A DNA stretch of 64,000 bases, taken from contig JBEKWN010000026.1 of the NCBI GenBank assembly GCA_049513055.1, positions 1 through 64,000 on the forward strand. The letters are read 5' to 3'. Source of the DNA: UBA1163 sp049513055 (GTDB taxonomy: Bacteria; Desulfobacterota; BSN033; UBA1163). This document shows positions 25,466 through 34,894 of the stretch, in pieces (within the stretch, counting starts at the first letter, position 1; the number at the start of each line of letters is the position of its first letter). The notes below the pieces were generated by a model. The model was given only the letters and a program-made list of their open reading frames with translations, did no database searches and was not told the origin of the DNA. The translations under genes and the position numbers were made by a program.

Positions 25466-27250
25466 ATGGAACAGTTCATTAAGGGGGGAGCGTTTCTGAT
25501 TGAATCGATCTTTCCTCAGGAGGTTTTCACCCCGGAGGACTTCAATGAAGAGCAACGGTTGATTGCGAAGGCAGTTACCGAATTTGTGGTAGGTGAAATT
25601 CAACCCGTGGCTGACGATATTGAAGAGAAGAAAGAGGGGCTCCTGTTAAGCCTCCTCAAGAAGGCCGGGGAGTTAGGGTTCCTTTCCGCAGACATTCCAG
25701 AGGAGTATGGGGGACAGGATTTGGATAAGGTCAGTTCTCTCCTTGTCTGGGAGAAGATGGCCCAGGGAGGAGGTTCCTTCATGTCCTCGTTCGGGGCTCA
25801 TACCGGAATTGGTTCTCTTCCCATTGTCTTCTTTGGAACCAAAGACCAGAAGAGACGTTATCTTCCCAAAATGGCCACAGGGGAGATCATTGGCGCCTAT
25901 GCCCTGACTGAGCCCGAAGCAGGATCGGATGCCCTGAACTCTAAGACTACGGCAACTCTCAGCTCTGACGGAAAATATTACATTCTAAATGGTCAGAAGC
26001 AATTCATCACCAATGCCGGGATTGCCGGTACCTTCATCACCTATGCCAAAGTGGACGGAGAAAAATTCACCTCCTTCATCGTCGAGCGGAATTTCGAAGG
26101 GGTCTCGCTCGATGAGGAAGAAAATAAGATGGGTGTGAAAGGCTCTTCTACTCGAGGAGTCATCTTCTCCGATGTCAAAGTTCCTGTAGAGAATCTTCTC
26201 GGAGAGACTGGAAAGGGCCATATCGTGGCTTTGAACGTCCTGAATATTGCTCGTTTCAGCTTGGGTGCAGGTTGTCTGGGAGGGGCAAAGAGTGCCCTGC
26301 AGGAGGCAGTCACTTATGCCAAGAAGAGGGTTCAGTTCGGCAGGCCAATTGCCGAGTTCGGTCTGATCAAACACAAGATTTCGGAAATGGCAATCCGGAC
26401 CTTCGTCTCGGAGAGCATGGTTTACCGAACAGGAGGCCTGACCGATCTGATTCTCCGGCGCATCGACCGCCAGGCTGAAGATGTTGGGATCCAAATGGCA
26501 AAAGGGATTGAGGAGTATGCCATCGAAGACTCGATCAACAAGGTCTATTGTTCAGAGATGGCGGGTTATGTTGTAGATGAAGCCGTTCAGATCCACGGAG
26601 GGTATGGGTATATTCATGATTATCCGGTTGAGCGGGGTTACAGGGATGAGCGGATTAACCGGATCTGGGAAGGGACGAACGAGATCAATCGCCTCCTGAT
26701 CGTGGATATGTTGACGAAACGGGCCATGAAGAATCGCCTCCCCGTGCTTGCAGCAGCTCAGAAGGTGGCGAACGAACTCCTCACGCTTCGACCGAAAGTG
26801 GAAATGGATGATGCGAAACTAACCTTACAGGCGGAAATGGTGGAGATGTCAAAAAAGATTGGTCTCCTTGTGGCCGGTGCTGCGGTTCAGAAGTATATGA
26901 TGAAGTTGGGAGAACCAGCGGAAGAGGACATCGTGGGACTGATCAGTAATATAGTGATTGAGGTCTTCGCCATGGAAAGCGCGTTACTCCGAGCAATGAA
27001 GTCCATGGAGAAGTTTGGCGATGAAAAATCTCAGATCCAGAAGGCCATGGTAAAGGTCTATGTGAATGACGCCCTGGGTCGTGTGGAAGGTTTTGCGAAA
27101 CAGGCCTTCGCTGCCATTGCCGAGGGCGATACGCTCAGGACACAGTTATCCGCTCTCAAGAAACTGACTCGTTTCACTCCAGTGAATACGATTGCCTTGA
27201 GACGGGAAATCGCAGATTCAGTGATTAAAATGGGAAAATATCCATTTTAG
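25466..27250 (+). CDS. Acyl-CoA dehydrogenase (VLCAD-like, about 594 aa), copy A
   Basis: The FAD enzyme introduces the alpha,beta double bond into acyl-CoA. The flavin/substrate motif YALTEPEAGSDA, the QIHGGYGYIHDYPVERGYRD segment and the catalytic glutamate in IWEGTNEI are present. A C-terminal extension of about 170 residues, as in VLCAD/ACAD9-type enzymes, makes it longer than the usual 380. ATG 25466 is preferred over 25460 because AGGAGG abuts the latter and because the paralogue at 51982-53763 begins at the equivalent Met. Electrons would go to an electron-transfer flavoprotein not found in this window. Confidence 0.92.
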   Translation: MEQFIKGGAFLIESIFPQEVFTPEDFNEEQRLIAKAVTEFVVGEIQPVADDIEEKKEGLLLSLLKKAGELGFLSADIPEEYGGQDLDKVSSLLVWEKMAQGGGSFMSSFGAHTGIGSLPIVFFGTKDQKRRYLPKMATGEIIGAYALTEPEAGSDALNSKTTATLSSDGKYYILNGQKQFITNAGIAGTFITYAKVDGEKFTSFIVERNFEGVSLDEEENKMGVKGSSTRGVIFSDVKVPVENLLGETGKGHIVALNVLNIARFSLGAGCLGGAKSALQEAVTYAKKRVQFGRPIAEFGLIKHKISEMAIRTFVSESMVYRTGGLTDLILRRIDRQAEDVGIQMAKGIEEYAIEDSINKVYCSEMAGYVVDEAVQIHGGYGYIHDYPVERGYRDERINRIWEGTNEINRLLIVDMLTKRAMKNRLPVLAAAQKVANELLTLRPKVEMDDAKLTLQAEMVEMSKKIGLLVAGAAVQKYMMKLGEPAEEDIVGLISNIVIEVFAMESALLRAMKSMEKFGDEKSQIQKAMVKVYVNDALGRVEGFAKQAFAAIAEGDTLRTQLSALKKLTRFTPVNTIALRREIADSVIKMGKYPF

Positions 27251-27388
27251 CTTGACCTGTCTCCCGCAGGCCCTGAACCTAATATGGTACGGGGCAGGTA
27301 GAGATGCTCACCTCGGTGGAGATCGAGGAATTCTTTGCAAGTAATATTTCATAAATAATATCTTTCAGTATTAAAACAAGGAGGAAGG

Positions 27389-28591
27389 ATGAGAGACGTT
27401 GTGATTGCCGGATTTTTGAGAACTGCCCAATCCAGGTCCAGGCCCAATGATCCGCCCCGGGACTGGTTCTACAAACTGAGAGCTGATGAACTTCTGGCCA
27501 AACTCCTTCCCGAGGTGATTAAAAGAACAGGCGTTAAGGCTGAGGAGATCGATGATTTCATCGTAGGATCGTCCATCGGAGTGAATGAGCAGTGGGCTTA
27601 TGGTGGTCGTACCCCCATTTGGCTGGCCAATTTGCCGGAGAAGATTGCCGCCAAGTTCGTCGACCAACAGTGCGGCTCATCCATGGCTGCCATTCATATC
27701 GGCTTCATGGAAATTGCCATGGGTTTTGCAGACATCGTGATGGTTGGAGGAATGGAGCATATGACCCGGGTCCCCATGGGCGGAAGGCTATCGGAAATGG
27801 GAGCTATTTCTCTGAACATGCGCCTTTTTACAGAGCCGGCCTACAAGCACTGGGACATGATGACAGCCGTGAATATGGGGCTCACCGCGGAGAAGCTTTT
27901 TACGCAGAGGGAATTTACCAAGGAAGATATGGATCGCTGGGGGACTCGGTCCCATCAACTGGCTTCCAAGGCTTATAAGGAAGGGTTTTTCAAGGATGAA
28001 ATCCTCCCGATCGAAGCCGAGCAGGCAGATGGAAAGATTTTGGTCGTGGATCGAGACCAGGCCGTTCGGGATGATGCGACGCTGGAGGGTATGAAGGACC
28101 TCAAGCCAGCCTTTAAGCCGGATGGGGTCATCACGTCCGGGAATTCATCTCCCTTGAACGCCGCAGCATCCTCGATGATTCTGATGTCCAAGGAGACCGT
28201 TAAGGAGAAGGGGATCCAGCCCATGGCAACGATCCGCTCCATTGGATTCGCAGGAGTGGATCCTACTATCATGGGAGTGGGTCCTGTCCCTGCCAGCCGC
28301 ATGGCTTTGGAGAAGGCGGGTTTGCAGGTTAAGGACATCGATTACTGGGAGATCAACGAGGCTTTTACAATCGTCGTCCTGAACTGCATCAAGGAACTGG
28401 GAATCGATCCAGACGGAGTTAATGTGATGGGCGGGGGCACGGCCATCGGGCATGCTTTGGGAGCAACGGGAATCCGCCTGGTGGGCACACTGGCCCGGAT
28501 TTTGAGAGTCAAGGGTGGACGCTACGGTCTGGCTAACGCCTGCGTCGGAGGCGGGCAGGGGGTGGCTACCATCATTGAGAGAGAACCATGA
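27389..28591 (+). CDS. Thiolase (acetyl-CoA acyltransferase), tandem copy 1
   Basis: The 400-residue thiolase has the acyl-accepting cysteine in DQQCGSSMA, the NEAF motif, the catalytic His in GGGTAIGHALGATG and the second cysteine in NACVGGGQG. It cleaves 3-oxoacyl-CoA with CoA, the last step of beta-oxidation. It is almost the same protein as the copy at 29624-30826; one visible difference near the active cysteine is SS here and SG there. GGAGGAAGG precedes the ATG. Several substitutions lie in the loop after MEHMTRVPM, which may alter chain-length preference. Confidence 0.93.
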   Translation: MRDVVIAGFLRTAQSRSRPNDPPRDWFYKLRADELLAKLLPEVIKRTGVKAEEIDDFIVGSSIGVNEQWAYGGRTPIWLANLPEKIAAKFVDQQCGSSMAAIHIGFMEIAMGFADIVMVGGMEHMTRVPMGGRLSEMGAISLNMRLFTEPAYKHWDMMTAVNMGLTAEKLFTQREFTKEDMDRWGTRSHQLASKAYKEGFFKDEILPIEAEQADGKILVVDRDQAVRDDATLEGMKDLKPAFKPDGVITSGNSSPLNAAASSMILMSKETVKEKGIQPMATIRSIGFAGVDPTIMGVGPVPASRMALEKAGLQVKDIDYWEINEAFTIVVLNCIKELGIDPDGVNVMGGGTAIGHALGATGIRLVGTLARILRVKGGRYGLANACVGGGQGVATIIEREP

Positions 28592-28636
28592 TTGAGAAGT
28601 GCAAAAAACCTCATTCTCGCTAGGAGGTAACAAAGA

Positions 28637-29389
28637 ATGGACTTTTCTTTAAAAGATAAGGTCGCTCTGATCACCGGAGCCAGTCGGGGAATTGGTGAAG
28701 CAACCGCTATAGGATTGGCCCAAGCAGGTGCTGACCTTGCCATCGTCAGCCGGAAACTCCCTGACCTGGAAAAGGTAGGGGAAGGGATAAAGAAATTAGG
28801 AAGGAAATGCCTTCCGGTACAGGCCCATCTGGGTAAGGTGGAGGAAATCAATCAGCTTGTTAAGAGAGTCCTGGAGGAATTCGGGAAGATCGATATCTTG
28901 GTGAATAATGCCGCCACGAATCCTACGATGGCTTCGGCCATAGATGTTGACGAGCGCGCCTGGGATTCCATTATGAATCTCAATCTCAAGGGGTTATTTT
29001 TCCTTAGTCAGGCAGTCGCCAGGGTAATGAGGGAAAAAGGTGGAGGCAAAATTATCAATGTCTCCTCCGTCGCTGGGATTACCCCCGACATCTTACCTCT
29101 CTACTCCATAAGTAAAGCTGGCGTCAATATGGCCACAAAGGTAATGGCCCAGCAATGGTCGCGATATAATATCCGCGTGAACGCCATCGCGCCGGGCTTA
29201 ACAAAAACTCGTTTCAGCGAAGCCCTCTGGAAAAATCCTGACATTCTCAAAATGGCGATGATTAAAACTCCCATGGGCCGGCCAGCCGAACCAGAAGAGA
29301 TGGTGGGGGCCATTATTTACCTGGCCTCGGACGCTTCGAGTTATGTCACAGGCCAGATTATCGCCATAGACGGAGGAATTACGATATAA
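28637..29389 (+). CDS. SDR-family oxidoreductase between the two thiolases
   Basis: A 250-residue short-chain dehydrogenase: TGASRGIGEATA cofactor loop, NNAATNP, the catalytic Ser in NVSSVAG, YSISKAG with the Tyr/Lys pair, and IDGG near the C-terminus. The AGGAGG site 8 nt before the ATG is strong. It probably reduces or oxidises a 3-oxo/3-hydroxy intermediate of the pathway served by the flanking thiolases. A terminator follows at 29439. Confidence 0.9.
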   Translation: MDFSLKDKVALITGASRGIGEATAIGLAQAGADLAIVSRKLPDLEKVGEGIKKLGRKCLPVQAHLGKVEEINQLVKRVLEEFGKIDILVNNAATNPTMASAIDVDERAWDSIMNLNLKGLFFLSQAVARVMREKGGGKIINVSSVAGITPDILPLYSISKAGVNMATKVMAQQWSRYNIRVNAIAPGLTKTRFSEALWKNPDILKMAMIKTPMGRPAEPEEMVGAIIYLASDASSYVTGQIIAIDGGITI

Positions 29390-29438
29390 CCTCCTGCAAA
29401 AAATATGCATTGGGGATTAACTTTCAAATTCCCTTAAT

Positions 29439-29458
29439 CCGCTTGGCAGCGGTTTTTT
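29439..29458 (+). terminator. Rho-independent terminator
   Basis: CCGCT (29439-29443), a TGGC loop and AGCGG (29448-29452) are followed by six T residues. It lies 50 nt after the SDR stop and ends the first half of the catabolic run. Confidence 0.7.
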
Positions 29459-29511
29459 GGCTTGCTATGATTCAAATTCGTGAGTTTCCAATATCGGACA
29501 GGAAAGAGTTC

Positions 29512-29607
29512 ACCCCGTTAGAAATTCCAGCGGGGATTAGACCCCGCAGGAACTATTCTAAACCCTAACTCAGCCGCAGAGCAGCGGGGTATTATTTCTA
29601 ACGGGGT
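29512..29607. repeat. ACCCCGTTAGAAAT element, copy 1
   Basis: A 96-bp element begins ACCCCGTTAGAAAT and ends with its complement ATTTCTAACGGGGT. Inside are smaller inverted repeats (GCGGGG/CCCCGC and CCGC/GCGG). It lies 16 nt upstream of the second thiolase start. Related copies are at 30827, 35771 and 51853. Confidence 0.75.
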
Positions 29608-29623
29608 AAACGAGGAGGAAATA

Positions 29624-30826
29624 ATGAGAGAAGTAGTGATTGCGGGATTTTTAAGGACTGCCCAATCCAGGTCCAGACCCAATGATCCGGCTCGAGATTG
29701 GTTCCATAAACTTAGAGCTGATGAACTTCTGGCCAAACTCCTTCCCGAGGTGATTAAACGAACAGGGATTAAGGCCGAGGAGATTGACGATTTTATTGTT
29801 GGATCTGCTTATGGCGTAAACGAGCAGTGGAGTTATGGAGGCCGATTCCCGATTTTTTTAGCAAACCTGCCAGAGAAGATTCCGGCAAAATTCGTTGATC
29901 AGCAGTGCGGGTCTGGCATGGCCTGCCTCCATTTTGGGTTTCTCGAAATTGCAGCCGGCTTTGCAGACATCGTCATGATAGGAGGGATGGAACATATGAC
30001 CCGAGTTCCAATGTTCGGACCCTATCTGGTTAAGGGAGCTATCTCCCCGAATGAGCGTCTTTCCACAGATCCCGCCTACAAGCACTGGGATATGGCAACC
30101 TCCACAAATATGGGGCTCACCGCAGAGAAACTTTTCACCCAGAGTGGATTGACCAGAGAAGATATGGATCGCTGGGGGGCTCGCGCTCATCAACTCGCTT
30201 CCAAGGCTTATAAAGAAGGGTTTTTCAAAGACGAAATCCTCCCCATCAAAGCCGAGCAGGCAGACGGAAAGATTCTGGTCGTGGATCGAGACCAGGCCGT
30301 TCGTGATGATGCGACGTTTGAAGGGATGAAGGATCTCAAACCAGCATTTAAACCGGATGGGGTTGTCACAGCTGGAAATTCCTCCCCCTTGAACGCTGCC
30401 GCAGCTTCCATGATCCTGATGTCCAAGGAGACCGCTAAGAAAAAGGGAATCCAACCTATGGCGACCATCCGTTCTATTGGATTCGCAGGAGTGGACCCTA
30501 CCATCATGGGGGTGGGTCCTATTCCTGCCAGCCACATGGCCCTGGAGAAGGCGGGTTTGCAAGTTAAGGATATCGATTATTGGGAAATTAATGAGGCCTT
30601 CGCTATTGTTGCCTTGAACTGCATCAAAGAACTTGGAATCGATCCAGATCGAGTTAATGTGATGGGAGGAGGAACGGCTATCGGGCATGCTTTGGGAGCT
30701 ACAGGAATCCGTCTGGTGGGCACACTGGCCCGGATTTTGGAAATCAAGAATGGACGCTATGGTCTGGCCAACGCCTGTGTCGGTGGTGGACAGGGAGTGG
30801 CCACCATCATTGAGAGAGAGCCGTAA
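29624..30826 (+). CDS. Thiolase (acetyl-CoA acyltransferase), tandem copy 2
   Basis: A 400-residue near-duplicate of the thiolase at 27389-28591, by eye identical at most positions over the full length, with the active cysteine in DQQCGSGMA, NEAF, GHALGATG and CVGGGQG intact. It is bracketed by two copies of the ACCCCGTTAGAAAT element, one ending 16 nt before the ATG and one starting at the nucleotide after the stop. The remaining pathway gene downstream is the fused hydratase/dehydrogenase. It probably arose by recent local duplication and may handle a different 3-oxoacyl-CoA. Confidence 0.93.
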   Translation: MREVVIAGFLRTAQSRSRPNDPARDWFHKLRADELLAKLLPEVIKRTGIKAEEIDDFIVGSAYGVNEQWSYGGRFPIFLANLPEKIPAKFVDQQCGSGMACLHFGFLEIAAGFADIVMIGGMEHMTRVPMFGPYLVKGAISPNERLSTDPAYKHWDMATSTNMGLTAEKLFTQSGLTREDMDRWGARAHQLASKAYKEGFFKDEILPIKAEQADGKILVVDRDQAVRDDATFEGMKDLKPAFKPDGVVTAGNSSPLNAAAASMILMSKETAKKKGIQPMATIRSIGFAGVDPTIMGVGPIPASHMALEKAGLQVKDIDYWEINEAFAIVALNCIKELGIDPDRVNVMGGGTAIGHALGATGIRLVGTLARILEIKNGRYGLANACVGGGQGVATIIEREP

Positions 30827-30931
30827 ACCCCGTTAGAAATTCCAGCGAGGCATTATACCTCGCCAGAATGATTATAAAACCTAACCGCGCTGCAGAGCAG
30901 CGGGGCATTGGGGCATTATTTCTAACGGGGT
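30827..30931. repeat. ACCCCGTTAGAAAT element, copy 2
   Basis: A 105-bp element in the same orientation as copy 1. It starts at the base after the thiolase TAA and ends TTTCTAACGGGGT. The central part differs from copy 1, while the ends and the GCAGAGCAGCGGGG segment are conserved. Confidence 0.75.
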
Positions 30932-31093
30932 AAATTACGAAAGAATATAAACATATTATTTCAATTGATTTTTTTTTCAGATGAAAGTATAAAGGGGGCG
31001 ATAGGTGGGTAATCTTGACCAATCAAGTCTACGATATGATTTTATATTCCCCTGCTTTAGTTCCCTAAATCTTAATCACCGGAGTGGAAACTT

Positions 31094-33235
31094 ATGAAAA
31101 CAGATTACAGAACGATAAAAGTTGAACTCACACAAGGAGTCGCTATTCTAAGATTAAACAATCCGCCTGTTAATCAGCTTTCCAAGCCATTTGTAGAAGA
31201 AATGAGAGATGCCCTGATCTCAGCTTATGGAGACAACGAGGTGAAGGCTGTGATCCTCACCGGGACCGAGAAGAACTTTATTGCAGGCGCGGACATCACA
31301 GAGATTCAGAAGGTAAAAGAAAGAGATTTTATTTTTCCACTGGTGATGGAGAACAACCGATTCCTCAATTCAATAGAACAAGGACCCAAGCCTGTCATTG
31401 CTGCCCTAAATGGAAACTGCCTCGGAGGGGGATTGGAGATCGCCATGGCCTCCCACTATCGAATTGCAGCAAAAGGAATACAGGTGGGGCAGCCAGAGGT
31501 CCAGATCGGTTTAATTCCTGGAGCTGGGGGAACACAAAGACTTCCCCGACTTGTGGGACTTCCTGATGCTCTGAAGATGATTGCAACAGGTCAGCCCATT
31601 TCGTCAGAAGAGGGATTGGAAAAAGGTTGCCTTGATGAGGTCGTTCCTCCGGAGTCTCTTCTGGAGAAAGCTTTGGAGGCTGCAAAGCGCTTCATATCCG
31701 GTGAATTAAATCATCGAGATCGAATGACGCGCCTAAGGAAGGATCGACTTCCAAACTTTGTCACGAAAAAAATGATTATCTCTTTCGCCAGGGGGGAGGC
31801 AGAGAAGAAAGGCAAGGGATATATTGCACCCTTCAAGGCCATTGAGGCCATGGAGCGGGGACTCTCTGACGATTTCGAGGCCGACCTGAAGATCGAGGCC
31901 GAACTCTTCAGCGATTGTGCTGTGTCGGATGTGGCCAAGAACCTGATCGGGATTTTCCTCAACACCAGGGCTGCGGGAAAGCTTCCCAGAATAAAAGGCG
32001 TGGAGCCACAAAAGATTAAGACCGTGGCCATGCTTGGAGGAGGAGCAATGGGCTCTGGCATCACAAACCTCCTCCTCAGCAATGGGTTCAAGACCATCCT
32101 CTGGGATATCAATGATGAGGCCATCCAGAAAGGGCTATCCGCTATTCGAAAGACGTTTGCTTACCCAATAAAAATAGGGAAGATGACCCAGGAACAGCTC
32201 GATCGCATGATCCGTGATCGTATAACCACCACGACTTCCATTGATGACATGAAGCGCGCTGACCTGATCATCGAGGCCGTATTGGAGGATATGAACATCA
32301 AACAAGGGATATGGAAAAAGCTTCAAGAGATCTGTCTGCCAGAGGTCACTTTTGCCACGAATACCTCAGCGCTTCCCATTACAGAAATGGCTTCCGTCCT
32401 GAAAGACCCAGGTCGGATGATCGGGCTTCACTTTTTTAATCCTGCGGAACGGATGCCATTGCTGGAGATCATCTGCGGAAAAAAGACATCGGATGGGACA
32501 TTGGCAACGAGTGTTGCCTTTGCGAGGGCGATACGCAAAGTGCCCATCGTGGTGAATGATGGTCCTGGCTTCTATGTATCGAGACAGCTTGGAGCCCTAA
32601 TGGGCGAATCTACCTTCATGATAGACGAGGGAGTGGATGGAGCCCTTATTGAAGAAACGGTCCTCGATTTCGGAATGCCCATGGGACCGGCCACGCTCAG
32701 CGACCTCACTGGCATTGACATCGGTTATCACGTGGGAAGGAATTTTGAGAAATCCTTTGGAGATCGCTGGAAGATGTCACCTATTTACGAGCTTGTTTAC
32801 CAAACTGGTTTTTATGGTCGTAAGACTGGAGCGGGTTGGCTCGATTACAGTAGCGAGAAACCTGTCCCGAATCCAAAGGTTCAGGAGGTGATCAAAAAAT
32901 ATTTAAAGGAAAAAGGGATAAAACCAAAAAAGTTGTCTCCTAAGGAAATCGTGGACCGGATGCTTGCCCGTGCTATTAACGAAGCTGCCTATATGATTCA
33001 GGAGGAAATCTGCGATAGACCCCAAGATATGGACTTGGCTGTTATCTATGGACTTGGATTTCCTCCATACCGCGGTGGCATTCTCCGTTATGCAGATGCC
33101 TGGGGGATACGCAATGTCTACGAGCATCTGTTGAAGTTGGAGAAAGAGCAGGGAGTCCGATTCAAATCCGCTTCTCTGCTTAAGGAGATGGCTGAGTCGG
33201 GACGCAATTTTTATGGGAAAGCGACGCTCTCTTGA
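31094..33235 (+). CDS. Fused enoyl-CoA hydratase / 3-hydroxyacyl-CoA dehydrogenase, copy B
   Basis: The 713-residue paralogue of the gene at 17826-19955 has the same layout: crotonase domain with GNCLGGGLEIA and GQPEVQIG, NAD motif AMLGGGAMGSGI at about 308, LHFFNPAERMPLLEI, NDGPGFYVSR and a C-terminal 3HCDH region ending near YGLGFPPYRGGI. It performs hydration and the second oxidation of beta-oxidation. A GGAG site precedes the ATG. It closes the plus-strand run that starts with the TetR gene. Confidence 0.93.
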   Translation: MKTDYRTIKVELTQGVAILRLNNPPVNQLSKPFVEEMRDALISAYGDNEVKAVILTGTEKNFIAGADITEIQKVKERDFIFPLVMENNRFLNSIEQGPKPVIAALNGNCLGGGLEIAMASHYRIAAKGIQVGQPEVQIGLIPGAGGTQRLPRLVGLPDALKMIATGQPISSEEGLEKGCLDEVVPPESLLEKALEAAKRFISGELNHRDRMTRLRKDRLPNFVTKKMIISFARGEAEKKGKGYIAPFKAIEAMERGLSDDFEADLKIEAELFSDCAVSDVAKNLIGIFLNTRAAGKLPRIKGVEPQKIKTVAMLGGGAMGSGITNLLLSNGFKTILWDINDEAIQKGLSAIRKTFAYPIKIGKMTQEQLDRMIRDRITTTTSIDDMKRADLIIEAVLEDMNIKQGIWKKLQEICLPEVTFATNTSALPITEMASVLKDPGRMIGLHFFNPAERMPLLEIICGKKTSDGTLATSVAFARAIRKVPIVVNDGPGFYVSRQLGALMGESTFMIDEGVDGALIEETVLDFGMPMGPATLSDLTGIDIGYHVGRNFEKSFGDRWKMSPIYELVYQTGFYGRKTGAGWLDYSSEKPVPNPKVQEVIKKYLKEKGIKPKKLSPKEIVDRMLARAINEAAYMIQEEICDRPQDMDLAVIYGLGFPPYRGGILRYADAWGIRNVYEHLLKLEKEQGVRFKSASLLKEMAESGRNFYGKATLS

Positions 33236-33246
33236 TCGCCTCGAAA

Positions 33247-33350
33247 ATAACCTCCCCTCCCCTGGCGGGAGGGGATGATGGGGAGGGGGGACCTAATGCG
33301 TTGTCCACCCCCACCCTGACCCTCCCCCCTCAGAGGGGGAGGGAAAATAT
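33247..33350. repeat. C/G-run hairpin repeat
   Basis: Runs of CCTCCCCTCCCC and GGGAGGGG form two hairpins back to back in the spacer between the fused dehydrogenase and the second Liv binding protein. I recognise the composition as a common dispersed intergenic repeat type. It probably acts at transcript ends. Confidence 0.5.
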
Positions 33351-33416
33351 ATTGGAAAAATTTCAAATATCTTTGGCTAGTATTTTGAGCCATCAAAAAG
33401 AAAGGAGGGTTTCAAA

Positions 33417-34733
33417 ATGGAAAGGTGGGAGAAAAGGATTTTTGTATTGGCAATGGTTTCTTTATTTTTAGTGTCGTCCTGGGCAGTTGCTTTTGCGCAG
33501 GAGATTAAGATCGGGGTGATCGGCCCAATGAAATTTGTGCAGGGCCAGGGCCATTGGAACGGGGCGACCATGGCTGCCGATGAGATTAACGCCAAGGGGG
33601 GCATACAGGTTGGCAGCAAAAAGATGAAAATCAAGCTTATTCAGTCAGATTCCAATGAATTCCTGAACGTTACCGATGCCACCAACGCCATGGAGCGTTT
33701 AATGACTCAGGACAAAGTGGATTTCGTTCTTGGTGGTTTCCGAACCGAGGCTGTCCTGGCCATGCAGGACATTGCCATGGACCACAAAAAAATCTTTATC
33801 GGCTGTGGGGCTGCTCATCCTGAGCTCTGTGAGCGGGTGGCCAAGAACTACAACACCTACAAATATTTTTTCCGGGGCACCCCTTTCAATTCCACATTCC
33901 TTGTCAGAACGGCCTTCATCCATTTGGGCACTGTTGGAGCCGTTTTGAAACAATCCTTGAACATACCCAAAATAAAAGTCGCTATCGTCATGGAAAAGGC
34001 CCTGTGGGCAGATCCGATGATCCCGGCGGCCGAGGCCACCATCCCTAAGATGGGTATGGAGATAGCAGGTATTTGGAGACCCTCTCCGGTTGCCACGGAC
34101 GTCACCGCCGAACTGTCCGCCATCCAGCGTGCAGAGGCCAATATCATATTCGAAATCTTTTCCTCATCCGTGGGGATTCCGTTTTCCAGACAGGCGGGCG
34201 AACTCAAGATCCCGGCCTTTCAGGTCGGCATCAATGTGGAGGCCCAGAAGGAGGGCTTCTGGCAGGCCACCCAGGGGATGGGTAACTACGTGATGACCTC
34301 GAATACCTATGCCCGTAGCGTTGAGCAAAATGAACTCACAAAGCCATTTGTTGAGGGCTATATAAAAAGATTCGGCGAGGTGCCGACCTACACCGCGGAT
34401 ACCTACGCCGCTATTGTCTACGGGCTTGCGCCGAGCATTGAGCAGGCCGGAACCCTCGATTCTGACAAGATTGTATCCATCCTGGAGGAGCGTGTGTACA
34501 AGGTTCCTTCCGGCACCGTAAAATATATGAAGACTGCCGATGGGAAACCTCTCCATGACCTAACATGGGGACCGGGGTTCCTGACCGGTCTTGCTACTCA
34601 ATGGCAGGATGATAAGATAGCAGGTGTCTGGCCCTACAAGTGGAAGGCCACTCCAGAGGCACCCGAGGTCACCTACAAGGGAATCGTTCCCATAAAGTTA
34701 CCGCCTTGGATGATCGAAAAGTATAAGAAATAA
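33417..34733 (+). CDS. Liv-type periplasmic substrate-binding protein, system 2
   Basis: The 438-residue lipid-free binding protein has a signal peptide ending AVAFA (about residue 28). The Peripla_BP_6 fold shows EIKIGVIGPMKFVQGQGHW and DEINAKGGIQVGSKKMKI. GAAAGGAGGG lies 9 nt before the ATG. It delivers ligand to the LivH/LivM permeases that follow. The mature protein differs clearly from the binding proteins of systems 1 and 3. A neighbouring acyl-CoA ligase suggests an organic-acid ligand (inference). Confidence 0.9.
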   Translation: MERWEKRIFVLAMVSLFLVSSWAVAFAQEIKIGVIGPMKFVQGQGHWNGATMAADEINAKGGIQVGSKKMKIKLIQSDSNEFLNVTDATNAMERLMTQDKVDFVLGGFRTEAVLAMQDIAMDHKKIFIGCGAAHPELCERVAKNYNTYKYFFRGTPFNSTFLVRTAFIHLGTVGAVLKQSLNIPKIKVAIVMEKALWADPMIPAAEATIPKMGMEIAGIWRPSPVATDVTAELSAIQRAEANIIFEIFSSSVGIPFSRQAGELKIPAFQVGINVEAQKEGFWQATQGMGNYVMTSNTYARSVEQNELTKPFVEGYIKRFGEVPTYTADTYAAIVYGLAPSIEQAGTLDSDKIVSILEERVYKVPSGTVKYMKTADGKPLHDLTWGPGFLTGLATQWQDDKIAGVWPYKWKATPEAPEVTYKGIVPIKLPPWMIEKYKK

Positions 34734-34779
34734 TTTATCCGCTGTGGTGCGCCCGCCCCCTTTTCGGGACGTTGATGGA

Positions 34780-34821
34780 AATTCCCCTAATCCCTCTTTA
34801 CAAAGGGGGGTTAGGGGAATT
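34780..34821. repeat. Palindromic hairpin between binding protein and permease
   Basis: AATTCCCCTAA (34780-34790) and TTAGGGGAATT (34811-34821) pair exactly, with further CCCT/AGGG pairing inside. It lies between the abundant binding-protein gene and livH, a position where hairpins often reduce downstream expression. Confidence 0.6.
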
Positions 34822-34894
34822 AGAATTTGTTTTGAATTTATGCGGACACGTTGAACGGACACGGACACGTTATTTCTTAAACAATGAGGTCATC

